Source of the DNA: Geopsychrobacter electrodiphilus DSM 16401
Lineage (GTDB): Bacteria > Desulfobacterota > Desulfuromonadia > Desulfuromonadales > Geopsychrobacteraceae
Direction: 5' to 3'
NCBI RefSeq assembly: GCF_000384395.1
Contig: NZ_ARWE01000001.1
Coordinates: forward strand, 1,948,894 to 2,012,893
DNA length: 64,000 nucleotides
Shown here piece after piece: positions 47,341 through 56,042 of this stretch. The notes under the pieces are model-generated. The model was given only the letters and a program-made list of their open reading frames with translations, did no database searches and was not told the DNA's origin. A program made the position numbers and the translations under genes. Every line of letters begins with the position of its first letter. The first letter of the stretch is position 1.

Positions 47341-48458
47341 GGTAGATTCTATTCGTAAGTGCACCACCCGTAACACGGGCTAAAAAGCAGGACATGATGG
47401 GGTTTCTGGTAATGTTGGAAGTGCGAGCAACCAATACACCAGAAAGGAATCCATCATGCCCTACACACATCTTACTCCAAGAGATCGGTATGTCATCAGC
47501 CATTTAAAGGTGGCGAAGTTCAGTTTGCGAGAGATTGCTCGTCGCCTGGGACGACACCACACGACCATCAGTCGTGAACTCAAGCGTAATGGTCCAACCT
47601 ACCCAGGCGGAGTTTACTGGTACTACTTTATCGAGCGACAAGTTGAAATAAATCGGCATAGAGCGCGAAGTTACCGGCGTCAGAGTCATCCCCCACTGGT
47701 TCAGTACATCGATACCAAACTCAGGGAAGACTGGCCGCCAGAAGTCATCGCTCAACGCCTGCGTTCAGAGTTCCCTCATGACGAACGCATGCGGATCAGT
47801 CATGAAACCATTTACCGCTGGGTGTTTCTCGACGCCGAGCAGGGTGGCAACCTGCATCGCCATTTGCGAAGACGGCATAAGTGCCGCAGACGGCAGAAAC
47901 GCTACGGTGCCGGTCGCAGATTCATCCCCGGCAGGGTCGGCATTGAAACGCGGCCTGAGGTTGTTGCCGAACGAGGTCGCTATGGTGACTGGGAAGCAGA
48001 TCTGGTCCTTGGCCGACGAGGTTCAGGCGCTATTGCCACCCATATTGAACGCAAAAGCCGCTATCTCATGGCGTCTTTATTGCCGGACCGAAAAGCCGAG
48101 ACCTTCAATGCATCAGCGATTCCGGCTTATCAGTCACTGCCGCAAGGGATTTGCCATACGCTGACCCTGGACAACGGTAAAGAGTTCTCACGATTCAAAG
48201 ACCTGGAAGCCGGGACTGGCCTCAAGGTTTTCTTTGCCGACGCCTATTCCGCCTGGCAGCGTGGAGCGAATGAAAACATCAATGGCTTGCTGCGCTTCTA
48301 CTTCCCAAAAGGGATGAACTTTAAGCGCGTATCAGAAAAAGCGTTGGCCAAAGTGATACAGAAGATCAACAACCGCCCGAGAAAGTGCCTTGGCTACCGG
48401 ACACCCCAAGAAGTTCTTGATGAGGCTTCAGATGGTGCACTTGCAATATGAATCTACC
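47341..48458 (+). mobile_element. IS30-family insertion sequence, complete
   Basis: An element of 1118 bp bounded by 26-bp inverted repeats: 47341-47366 starting ggtagattc and ending aagtgcacca, and its complement at 48433-48458 (21 of 26 positions match). The transposase stop codon lies inside the right repeat. A target duplication was not evident. It sits just upstream of the polysaccharide operon and may affect its promoter. Confidence 0.85.
47456..48451 (+). CDS. IS30-family transposase
   Basis: A 331-residue DDE transposase with an N-terminal HTH (LREIARRLGRHHTTISRELKRN) and the catalytic acids in WEADLVLG, LDNGKEF and ENINGLLRFYFPKG. The frame is intact and full length, ending AGYRTPQEVLDE-like CLGYRTPQEVLDEASD. 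The element may be active. Confidence 0.95.
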   Translation: MPYTHLTPRDRYVISHLKVAKFSLREIARRLGRHHTTISRELKRNGPTYPGGVYWYYFIERQVEINRHRARSYRRQSHPPLVQYIDTKLREDWPPEVIAQRLRSEFPHDERMRISHETIYRWVFLDAEQGGNLHRHLRRRHKCRRRQKRYGAGRRFIPGRVGIETRPEVVAERGRYGDWEADLVLGRRGSGAIATHIERKSRYLMASLLPDRKAETFNASAIPAYQSLPQGICHTLTLDNGKEFSRFKDLEAGTGLKVFFADAYSAWQRGANENINGLLRFYFPKGMNFKRVSEKALAKVIQKINNRPRKCLGYRTPQEVLDEASDGALAI

Positions 48459-48591
48459 GCTGAACTAAAAAAGGTAGGTGACATCTTAAAAAAGCGGCTA
48501 TGGGCAAAGAGCATTCAACAAAGTATATTTTGGGTGGGACAACTGACTGAACTTCGCTTCCAGCCGATGTGTCTAATTCTTTAAGTTTCCT

Positions 48592-48637
48592 GTTATGATT
48601 ACTTTGCTCTCGGTTTGAGGGAACAAGTAACCATAAC
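48592..48637. other. Dyad between IS30 and the decayed IS3
   Basis: Arms gttatgattactt (48592-48604) and aagtaaccataac (48625-48637) pair with one mismatch around a 20-nt loop. The 192-bp stretch 48459-48650 has no gene. It may be an old element end or a terminator. Confidence 0.4.
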
Positions 48638-48706
48638 AAAAAGGGAGAGGTGGCCCCGGTTGTTCAGACAGTTTGGCGGCGTAAATAAGGTGGAAAGCCT
48701 TCATGG

Positions 48707-49590
48707 TTATGCCGCCAGTTGAATAGAAGGGCCAGCGTAGCCGAGCCGGGGTTTTTGCCAATATGCTTCATCCGGAGTTTTGTCGTCCAGTTTCGAGTGA
48801 GGGCCGCTCGTTATACCGTTTGATCCAATGGCCAATGCCTTGCCGAACCTCGCTGCCGGTTGCGAAGGCATTGAGATAGATACATTCGTATTTGAGCGAT
48901 CGCCAGAGTCGCTCGATCATGACGTTGTCCATCCAGCGCCCCTTGCCGTCCATTGAGATGCGAATGTCAGCATCCTTGAGTACGGTGGTAAACACATAAC
49001 TGGTGAACTGACTCCTCTGATCCGTGTTGAAGATCTCGGGAGTCCCATAACGTTCAATAACTTCTTCTAGCGCTTCCACGCAGAAGTCGGCATCCAGAGT
49101 GTTCGAGAGTAGCCAGGATAAAACCTTGCGACTGGCCCAGTCCATGATTGCGACCAGGTAAAGAAAACCGCGCCGCATCGGGATATAGGTGATGTCACTG
49201 CACCAGACCTGATTCGGTTTGTTAATGGTCATGCCACGTAGCAGATACGGATAGACCTTGTGCTCCGGGTGCGGCTTCGACGTATTGGGCCTCTGGTAGA
49301 TAGCGGACAAGCCCATATTGCGCATCAGACGACTGATCCGCTTACGACTGACGCATTACCCTTGCCGCCGAGGATGACGGGCCATCTGGCGTGCACCGTA
49401 GTAAGGCGTTTCCAAATACTGCTCGTCGATCAGACGCATGAAGAGCAGGTTCAGTACCGTCTCGCCCGTCTCCTTGTAGTAATACGATGAGCGGCAGATC
49501 GACAACAGTTCGCATTGCCGCGCAATGCTCAAGCCGTGTGCCTGATCGAGTTCGACCAGGCTTTTCCTTCGGATGTGGCTCAGCGACCGA
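48707..49590 (-). pseudogene. IS3-family OrfB transposase, nonsense and frameshift
   Basis: OrfB of an IS3 element in the -1 frame relative to OrfA. Reading on the minus strand, the N-terminal part runs VELDQAHGLSIARQCELL to ARHPRRQG and meets an in-frame TAA at 49356-49358 where other copies have Tyr (QGY-x-V). The frame then stays open through RISRLMRNMGLSAIY and the catalytic DITYI, NTDQRSQF (normally DQGSQ) and MIERLWRSLKYE. Near 48800-48806 a frameshift diverts the end; the other frame continues PHSKLDDKTPDEAYW to a TAA at 48707-48709. Clearly non-functional. Confidence 0.85.
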
Positions 49591-49867
49591 AGGCTTTGGC
49601 TAAAAAATCGCGCTCGATTGTTAACTGTCCGATTTTGGCGTGCAGACCCTTGAGTTGAGCTTCATCGAGTTCCTTGGAACGATCTGCTTTACTGGAAAAA
49701 CCTTCAGCCATGTTGTCGATGGCTTGTCGCTTCCAGTTGGTAATCATGTTGGGATGGAGGCTGTATTTTGCAGCCAGTTCAGCCAGTGTTTGTTCACCTT
49801 TGATCGCTTCAAGAGCGACCTTGGCTTTGAACTCTGCTGCATACCGCTTCCGCTTGGTTTTGCTCAT
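49580..49867 (-). CDS. IS3-family OrfA (HTH) protein
   Basis: A 95-residue helix-turn-helix protein with coiled-coil C-terminus (KRKRYAAEFKAKVALEAIKG, then LKGLHAKIGQLTIERDFLAKAF), the usual OrfA. The frame is intact, but its OrfB partner is broken, so it cannot make an active OrfAB transposase. Confidence 0.88.
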   Translation of the reverse strand: MSKTKRKRYAAEFKAKVALEAIKGEQTLAELAAKYSLHPNMITNWKRQAIDNMAEGFSSKADRSKELDEAQLKGLHAKIGQLTIERDFLAKAFGR

Positions 49868-50059
49868 GGGTGATTCTCCTTCGTCGGTGTCTGGCTTTCC
49901 ACCTTAAGACACTGTCCGAATTTTGGGAACCATCTCTCACGTAAAAATGAACTAGGGCTCCGCTGGTCTACAAAATATTTCAAAAAGCTGTGAAACCATG
50001 TGTCCTGAAAAGTGTTGCCAAATCATTGGTTCGATTTTCAGGGTTGAGGAAAACAAACA

Positions 50060-50085
50060 GGCCCCACTTCAATTGAAGTGGGGCC
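50060..50085 (-). terminator. Terminator of the multicopper oxidase operon
   Basis: A perfect 26-bp palindrome with arms ggccccacttcaa and ttgaagtggggcc lies 33 bp after the oxidase stop codon; on the minus strand it is followed by tgtttgtttt. A convincing rho-independent terminator. Confidence 0.8.
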
Positions 50086-50117
50086 AAATACATTGTTTCA
50101 TAAATTAATAATTATAT

Positions 50118-53100
50118 TCAATTTAACGAGTAGGTTTTATTTAATGATCGTGCATCGTAAGGTGCAGTCGACCCAACCGTACGAGCATGAACCCGAAGGT
50201 TGTATAGGCCAGCGCCAGACGCCAAACTGGTATCCCAGCTCAGAATGGGATTCTGCTGCCAGTTAATGGCCACGCGCCACGCTGGAGCAACACCATTTGC
50301 ATCATAGGTCCAAAGTTGATATTCGATCTGTGGCCCACCGCCTGTAGCCACTGCAGTGAGAGTGACAACCGAACCCACCGTTTGTGATGTTGCAGGGCTG
50401 GCAGTAAAGGTTACTGCGGTGACTGGAGTAATGGTAGTAGCAGTAGTCAACGAGTAGGTCTTATTTAATGATCGTGCATCGTAAGGTGCAGTCGACCCAA
50501 CCGTACGAGCATGAACCCGGAGGTTGTATAGGCCAGCGCCAGACGCCAAACTGGTATCCCAGCTCAGAATGGGATTCTGCTGCCAGTTAATAGCCACGCG
50601 CCACGCTGGAGCAACACCATTTGCATCATAGGTCCAAAGTTGATATTCGATCTGTGGCCCACCGCCTGTAGCCACTGCAGTGAGAGTGACAACCGAACCC
50701 ACCGTTTGTGATGTTGCAGGGCTGGCAGTAAAGGTTACTGCGGTGACTGGAGTAATGGTAGTAGCAGTAGTCAACGAGTAGGTCTTATTTAATGATCGTG
50801 CATCGTAAGGTGCAGTCGACCCAACCGTACGAGCATGAACCCGGAGGTTGTATAGGCCAGCGCCAGACGCCAAACTGGTATCCCAGCTCAGAATGGGATT
50901 CTGCTGCCAGTTAATGGCCACGCGCCACGCTGGAGCAACACCATTTGCATCATAGGTCCAAAGTTGATATTCGATTTGTGCCCCCCCACCTGTGGGCACT
51001 GCAGTGAGAGTGACAACCGAACCCACCGTTTGTGATGTTGCAGGGCTGACAGTAAAGGTTACTGCGGTGACCGGTATTAAAACCACACAACTATTTCCAC
51101 CAACAGCCCAAGCGCTATCAACCATCGGAGAATTCACAGCCTTAACCCGATAAGAATATGTCCCGCTAGTTCTCCCAACGATCGTAGCCGAGGTTGGAGT
51201 TGTCCTGTCAGAAACAATAGAGATATTCAACGGATCAGTTGCAAAGTTGTCTGTTGACTCTTCAAGGATATACGTTGCCCCCACTGTAGCCGAAGCTGCC
51301 CATGAAACAGTGTAATTACCAGTATTGCTGCTAGCAGGTACAACAGGCGCCCCAGGTGCAGCAACCACCGTATTAACCGTCAACGGTACTACCGCCGAAG
51401 TCGCAAGCTGCCCATTGCTGTAATACACAACAGCCGTCAGGTTTTTCAGCCCACCCGTAGTCGGTGCCCAGACATAATCATAAGTTGATCCTGGAGCCGT
51501 TGGCACCAGCACAGAGCCAATTGGGCTTGCACCATCCATAAACATCACCAGGTTGACAGTTGCACCCGTAACGACAGCCGGTGTGGCGCTGAGGATTACT
51601 GAGCTACCAAGGTCAATGGTTCCGGCTGAGGTGGTAAAGACCGGTGCGGTAATCCCGGTGATCAGTACCGACACGGCGGGTGAAGTTGAGGTTGCGCCGT
51701 TAGTATAATTGACGGTTGCGGTCAAGTTGTGGCTGCCGGCGCCTACGGGGGTGTAAGAGAAGGTGTAGGGGCTGGTGGTCGTGCCACCAACCAGCAGGCC
51801 GTTATCGTAGAAATCGACACTGCCGACGACGTAGCCGACTGGCGTGGTCGCTGTGGCGGTGACGGGGAAGGCTGTACCCAGAGGATAGCTGGCCCCGGTG
51901 ACCGGTGCGGTCAGGGTGGTGGTCAGCAGGGTGACGGCACAACCGTTGGCGCCAGTTGTGGGTGCGCTGATGGAGTAGTTGGGCGCAGTCGCGCTGACAC
52001 GATAGTAATAGGTAGCGCCATCGGCCTTACCGGCAATCGGACTGCTGAGCGCGGCGATGTTGCTGCCGACCACCGAGACGCCGGTGGTGAAGTCAACCGA
52101 GGTTGATTCTTCCAGGGTGTAGGTTGCGCCAGGCGTTGGCGAAGCAGCCCAGCTGACAGTGTAGCTGCCGTTATTGCTGGTGGCAGGTACGGTGATGCTG
52201 GCCGGAGCGGCCGCCGGCAAGGTTACGGTGATGCTGTTAGCCGCCGTTACTGCGGTACTGCTGCCGCCGCTGGGGTAAACCGCATAGACGCGGTAGAAGA
52301 AGGTGAAGGGGTTGTTGCCCTTACCCGAGATTACAGTGCTGAGACCCGCGACCGGGATATCGGTCGGCGCCGTTGCGAAGTTATCAGCCGATTCTTGCAG
52401 TACGTAGCTGACGCCAGCGGTCGCCGAAGCGGTCCAGGAGACCGTGTAGCTGCCGGTGGTGCTGGCTGTTGGTACGCTTATAGAGCCTGGAGCCGCAACT
52501 GTTGCGGGTACAACATTGAACGGCAGCATCATCTCGTTGTCTTCGTGCTCGACGATATGACAATGCCAGACATAACGACCCAGAATATCGAAGTGCGCCT
52601 TGACCCGGGTGATCTGACCCGCGTAGGCCACAACAGTATCCTTGAAGCCTAATTCGTTGGCCATGGGAGCATAGGTGTTAGTCCCGGGAGTCATGACGCC
52701 AGCGGGATCGATACCCAGATCCTGACGATCGAGGATTTCAAAGCGCACCAGGTGGACGTGAATCGGATGCGCGTCGGCGGTGGTGTTGTAAATTTCCCAG
52801 ATTTCGGTGGACCCTAAGAGCGGGTTGGTCGTGATCGGATCAGCCCAGCGTTCGGGTACGGCGATCAGTCCACTCCCACCGGGGTTGGGGATGACAGTGC
52901 CAAGCAAGGCCTGACGCGGTCCGGCGACATCACCCGTGGTACCGCCAATTGGAACAACCTGAGCGGGACCCCAGGCCTGTCCGGCAGCAACGCAGGCGTC
53001 AAAAGCAGCCTGGCTGGTGCCCAGAGTCGGGTCGGTATAAAGGAAATGGTAAAACTCACCCGTTACACCATCAACGGCGATACAGGTGGTATCAGAAACC

Positions 53101-54992
53101 ATCTCATTGAGGGAAAGTTGACGCGGGTTAAGCGCATTGTCAGCCGCGCCGAGAGGCGTATCGGCTGGCAGGCTGAGGGCCGTAACCGGGGTACTGGTAT
53201 CGCCGCCAACCTTGTTCACGCTGGTATCAACAACAAATTCCATTACCTGCCCGGTGGTCGCGGGATCAGCGACGCCGGCGTTGGCAAAACCGGAGAACGG
53301 ACCGTCATCGGCGGTATTAATGATACGGACATGGGTTCCGGCGTGGAGGGTTGAGAAGTCAACAATAACGTCGGCACGTTCGGCCGGCATCATCAACAGC
53401 GCCTGGGGGTCCCCAACGGTCGGAGTGACGGTTGGCAGAGCCGCGCCGGGAGTCAGCTGGGACATGAAACCGGTCTCAACCATGGTAACCTTGGGCAGGA
53501 AGCCCTGATCGCCACCGATCTGGAAGAAGGGAATTTCGGTGCCGACCACATCAAGAGGATCGGTCGAGCTGACAATCTTCATCGCCAGGTTGAGGGTCCG
53601 CGAGTTACAGCCGTTCAACAGGCGGAAGCGGTAACGCTCGGTAGCGACGTTCAGTTTTGGCCAGGTCACGCCGTTGGCGACGATGGTGTTAAAGAAGGCC
53701 TCGGGATTCCAGATTTTAGCAATATCGGCTGGTGATTTAGCCGGGTCACCCAGGTAGGGGCCATTATAACCATCGAAATCTACCCGGCTGGTCGGGTACC
53801 AGAGCTTGGTGCCGACGGCCGTCGGGTCGCCTTGCGCGACCGGAGTGCCTGCGGCGTTGACCCAGTCAAAAGAGCGATCCTGAAAGACCACCGGAATTTC
53901 GCGGATGGAGTTACGTTTGGCATCCCCGACAATATTGAGCGGCAGGGTTGCATCGGTCGCGACCGGAGCCGGCCCGGGGAGGATACCAGGCGCGCCCGTG
54001 TTGTCCTGAATCATGCTGTCGCCGTGGGTGCCGCCGCGAATCAGCCAGAAACCGGCCGGGCCGGCGTAGACGTTAAGGCGGGTCATGCCCATGGAGTGGT
54101 CGTGATACCAGAGGGTCGTAGCTTCCTGGTTGTTCTCATAAGCGAAGAAGGCGGAGCCGGCGACGCTGTTCGCGCCATCGTTGGTCCACTGATTGAATCG
54201 GGTACCGCCGGCGGCGTAGGTGCCGGGGATATTGTCGGCGTTGGCCAAGAACCAGGCTTCAGGGTAGCCGTCGCTTTCGGGATTAACATGCGCGCCGTGG
54301 ACGTGGGTGATGATCGGCACCGGCCCCATATAGGGGAGCTGGTTGAGGGTCTCGCAATCGGTGCGGTTGGGGTTAGTCATGCCGCCCATGTCGAGACAAT
54401 CAGCGTTGCCCGGGTTGGCCCAGTGCAGGGTCTGATCGACCGGCAGCAGATGCGGCAGGTAGTTACAGGCGGTAGCGTTGGGCGTGGTGCCATAAAAGCA
54501 GGTGACAGGATCCTTTACCAGCTCATTGATCCAGCGCACCTTGTTCATCACGTTTGAGGTGTTCTCGACCGTGAAGGCGGGATAGTTGAATGAGGAGTTC
54601 CCCGCCGGCGCAACGCCGACACCGCCACCCTGAGCGCTGGAGTCAGGCATGGGGTCAGTGGCGCTGCCGTAACTCCAGACCGTGGTCGGCGGATAGGTGT
54701 AGGTGCCCGCCGCGTAGCCGCCCGCCAGATTCCAGATCCCCCCGGGGAGGATCTGCTGCTTGAACTGGCGCACCGCGATATCATAATTCTCGGTGCCCGG
54801 CGTTCCAATGGGCGTCGTAACCTGCGGCATAACCGGAGGGATGACCAATGGGGTCACGTATTTGGGTACCGTAGTCGGATCGAGGGTTCCCCCCGGCACC
54901 GCTGCCGCCTGGGCAACGGAGAATCCTCCGCTCACGACAACCAGTATGGCTGTGATCAGCAGTGCCAAAATGCGTTGTTTTAAAATCTTCAT
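50118..54992 (-). CDS. Secreted CotA/bilirubin-oxidase-like multicopper oxidase with Ig-type tail
   Basis: A 1624-residue protein. Signal peptide (about residues 1-30, ending VAQAA). The copper-oxidase core spans about residues 60-830 with all four motifs: HVHG at 230-233, WYHDH at 295-299, HPIHVH at 742-747, and HCHIVEHEDNEMM from 810, which includes the type 1 Cys and an axial Met. The SDGYPEAW motif places it near CotA/bilirubin oxidase. The remaining half is Fn3/Ig-like modules, ending in three 108-residue repeats that are almost identical. Oxidation of metal ions or phenols, or electron transfer at the cell surface, is likely. It follows an FKBP gene on the same strand, and a GGAGG site precedes the ATG. 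Confidence 0.85.
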   Translation of the reverse strand: MKILKQRILALLITAILVVVSGGFSVAQAAAVPGGTLDPTTVPKYVTPLVIPPVMPQVTTPIGTPGTENYDIAVRQFKQQILPGGIWNLAGGYAAGTYTYPPTTVWSYGSATDPMPDSSAQGGGVGVAPAGNSSFNYPAFTVENTSNVMNKVRWINELVKDPVTCFYGTTPNATACNYLPHLLPVDQTLHWANPGNADCLDMGGMTNPNRTDCETLNQLPYMGPVPIITHVHGAHVNPESDGYPEAWFLANADNIPGTYAAGGTRFNQWTNDGANSVAGSAFFAYENNQEATTLWYHDHSMGMTRLNVYAGPAGFWLIRGGTHGDSMIQDNTGAPGILPGPAPVATDATLPLNIVGDAKRNSIREIPVVFQDRSFDWVNAAGTPVAQGDPTAVGTKLWYPTSRVDFDGYNGPYLGDPAKSPADIAKIWNPEAFFNTIVANGVTWPKLNVATERYRFRLLNGCNSRTLNLAMKIVSSTDPLDVVGTEIPFFQIGGDQGFLPKVTMVETGFMSQLTPGAALPTVTPTVGDPQALLMMPAERADVIVDFSTLHAGTHVRIINTADDGPFSGFANAGVADPATTGQVMEFVVDTSVNKVGGDTSTPVTALSLPADTPLGAADNALNPRQLSLNEMVSDTTCIAVDGVTGEFYHFLYTDPTLGTSQAAFDACVAAGQAWGPAQVVPIGGTTGDVAGPRQALLGTVIPNPGGSGLIAVPERWADPITTNPLLGSTEIWEIYNTTADAHPIHVHLVRFEILDRQDLGIDPAGVMTPGTNTYAPMANELGFKDTVVAYAGQITRVKAHFDILGRYVWHCHIVEHEDNEMMLPFNVVPATVAAPGSISVPTASTTGSYTVSWTASATAGVSYVLQESADNFATAPTDIPVAGLSTVISGKGNNPFTFFYRVYAVYPSGGSSTAVTAANSITVTLPAAAPASITVPATSNNGSYTVSWAASPTPGATYTLEESTSVDFTTGVSVVGSNIAALSSPIAGKADGATYYYRVSATAPNYSISAPTTGANGCAVTLLTTTLTAPVTGASYPLGTAFPVTATATTPVGYVVGSVDFYDNGLLVGGTTTSPYTFSYTPVGAGSHNLTATVNYTNGATSTSPAVSVLITGITAPVFTTSAGTIDLGSSVILSATPAVVTGATVNLVMFMDGASPIGSVLVPTAPGSTYDYVWAPTTGGLKNLTAVVYYSNGQLATSAVVPLTVNTVVAAPGAPVVPASSNTGNYTVSWAASATVGATYILEESTDNFATDPLNISIVSDRTTPTSATIVGRTSGTYSYRVKAVNSPMVDSAWAVGGNSCVVLIPVTAVTFTVSPATSQTVGSVVTLTAVPTGGGAQIEYQLWTYDANGVAPAWRVAINWQQNPILSWDTSLASGAGLYNLRVHARTVGSTAPYDARSLNKTYSLTTATTITPVTAVTFTASPATSQTVGSVVTLTAVATGGGPQIEYQLWTYDANGVAPAWRVAINWQQNPILSWDTSLASGAGLYNLRVHARTVGSTAPYDARSLNKTYSLTTATTITPVTAVTFTASPATSQTVGSVVTLTAVATGGGPQIEYQLWTYDANGVAPAWRVAINWQQNPILSWDTSLASGAGLYNLRVHARTVGSTAPYDARSLNKTYSLN
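50131..51102. repeat. Three 324-bp tandem repeats inside the oxidase gene
   Basis: Period exactly 324 bp (108 codons): taggt(t/c)ttatttaatg starts at 50131, 50455 and 50779. The copies are nearly identical at DNA level; the copy nearest the 5' end of the gene has the most changes. This indicates recent expansion or ongoing homogenisation of a C-terminal module (residues about 1300-1624). Confidence 0.92.
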
Positions 54993-55262
54993 AATTAACC
55001 TCCGGATAATCGGGGCTATACCCCCTGCTCCTGATAACTCTTATAAGATGGCGTCACAAAAAGTCCGCCCTGCGGCCATACGGCTTTTTTCCAGGATCTT
55101 GACAGACCTGATGTCTGCCTGCGTCCCTGAAAAACCGCCAGGCCTTGCCGAACGAAATTTTTGCTTAGCCATCCCACGTGTTTTTGCGAAAGTATTTTAT
55201 TCCGAACAGATGAATGCTTAAGTTCGGTATATATCCACATGTCGATCAAAGCTGAAATCATC

Positions 55263-55940
55263 TCAGTTCTTCTTCCCCGCTGCAGGGTGAACCGCAACCA
55301 GTTCGAGATCATAAATCAGCACACCGCCTGCTTCCAGCGACTCAGTGCGGCCACCAGGAGCGACAAAGACTTCCCACTCAGCGCCTGGCTTCATTTTGAC
55401 CAGCGCCGTCTGCAGGCCCGGCAACATCTTGCTGATCGGATAGGTGCGCGGGGTGCTGTTATCTGAGCGCGTGGTCGCGATGGTCGTACCATCGGTCCGC
55501 TTGGTGGTGAAGTGAATATCTACCGTATCACTGGCCTTGGGGCTGGCACCCGAACCGGCCTTGATAACCCGGTATTGCGTGCCGCCGGGGAGTTCTTTAA
55601 CCCCCTCTTTTTTGAGATTAGCGGCCAGGTAGGCTTTGGTGGTTTGGTAGTTTCTGGTGCGCTGATCCGCGACCACCTTCTGCTTAAGCGCCACCAGCAA
55701 CGCCGTCATCTCTTTGGGGGCGATCCGGGGCTCGTTGGACGCGATGGCGTCCTGAATGCCCTCCACCACCGCAGTGGCGTCAAGACCTACACCCTGGCTC
55801 TTGAAATCGCCGCCGATCTGATAGCCGAGGCTATAACTGATCTGCGCGGTTTCGTCCTTCAGGTCGACCTTGGTCGCCGCGAAGGCACAGGCGGTGCAAA
55901 ACAAACTCAGCGCTATGGTGACAAACACATGTTTTTTCAT
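55263..55940 (-). CDS. Periplasmic FKBP-type peptidyl-prolyl isomerase (FkpA/Mip-like)
   Basis: A 225-residue protein with signal peptide (MKKHVFVTIALSLFCTACAFA), an N-terminal helical dimerisation domain (QISYSLGYQIGGDFKSQGVGLD), a linking helix and a C-terminal FKBP domain (GASPKASDTVDIHFTTKRTDGT, LPGLQTALVKMKPGAEWEVFVAP). It lies between two giant secreted oxidases in one orientation, which suggests it helps fold these proline-rich proteins. The FKBP domain looks short of some canonical aromatic residues, so isomerase activity may be weak and the role mainly chaperone-like. Start at 55938-55940 from the signal peptide. Confidence 0.85.
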   Translation of the reverse strand: MKKHVFVTIALSLFCTACAFAATKVDLKDETAQISYSLGYQIGGDFKSQGVGLDATAVVEGIQDAIASNEPRIAPKEMTALLVALKQKVVADQRTRNYQTTKAYLAANLKKEGVKELPGGTQYRVIKAGSGASPKASDTVDIHFTTKRTDGTTIATTRSDNSTPRTYPISKMLPGLQTALVKMKPGAEWEVFVAPGGRTESLEAGGVLIYDLELVAVHPAAGKKN

Positions 55941-56004
55941 AAATTCTAAATCCATATCTGGCAAGTGGAGCGTTCCACATCAGCACGCTAAAATCATCTC
56001 GAAG

Positions 56005-56034
56005 GGGCCGGCATGACACACATCATGCCGGCCC
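56005..56034 (-). terminator. Hairpin after the second oxidase gene
   Basis: Perfect 12-bp stem gggccggcatga/tcatgccggccc with loop cacaca, between the oxidase stop (56043) and the FKBP start (55940). The following T tract is weak, so it may attenuate rather than end transcription into the FKBP gene. Confidence 0.65.
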
Positions 56035-56042
56035 GATCCGTT

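Larger units (their letters stand above)
48651..49932 (-). mobile_element. Decayed IS3-family insertion sequence
   Basis: About 1282 bp with OrfA and a broken OrfB. Candidate ends are tggccccggttgttcagaca (48651) and the inverse cggacagt...tggttccc-type end at 49911-49932; about 14 of 22 positions match, so the ends are also diverged or not exactly placed. No target duplication was found. Confidence 0.7.

Noticed and set aside
47341-48458. Target-site duplication for the IS30 element
   Set aside because: The flanking 2-4 bp do not match convincingly, so none is claimed.
49356-49358. In-frame TAA in IS3 OrfB as a recoded codon
   Set aside because: A further frameshift and a changed catalytic-region residue in the same gene show simple decay; no other gene here uses an internal TAA.
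55016-55312. 98-codon minus-strand frame between the FKBP gene and the CotA-like oxidase
   Set aside because: It overlaps the end of the FKBP gene in another frame, has no homologous look and no ribosome-binding site; the 270-bp gap is treated as noncoding.
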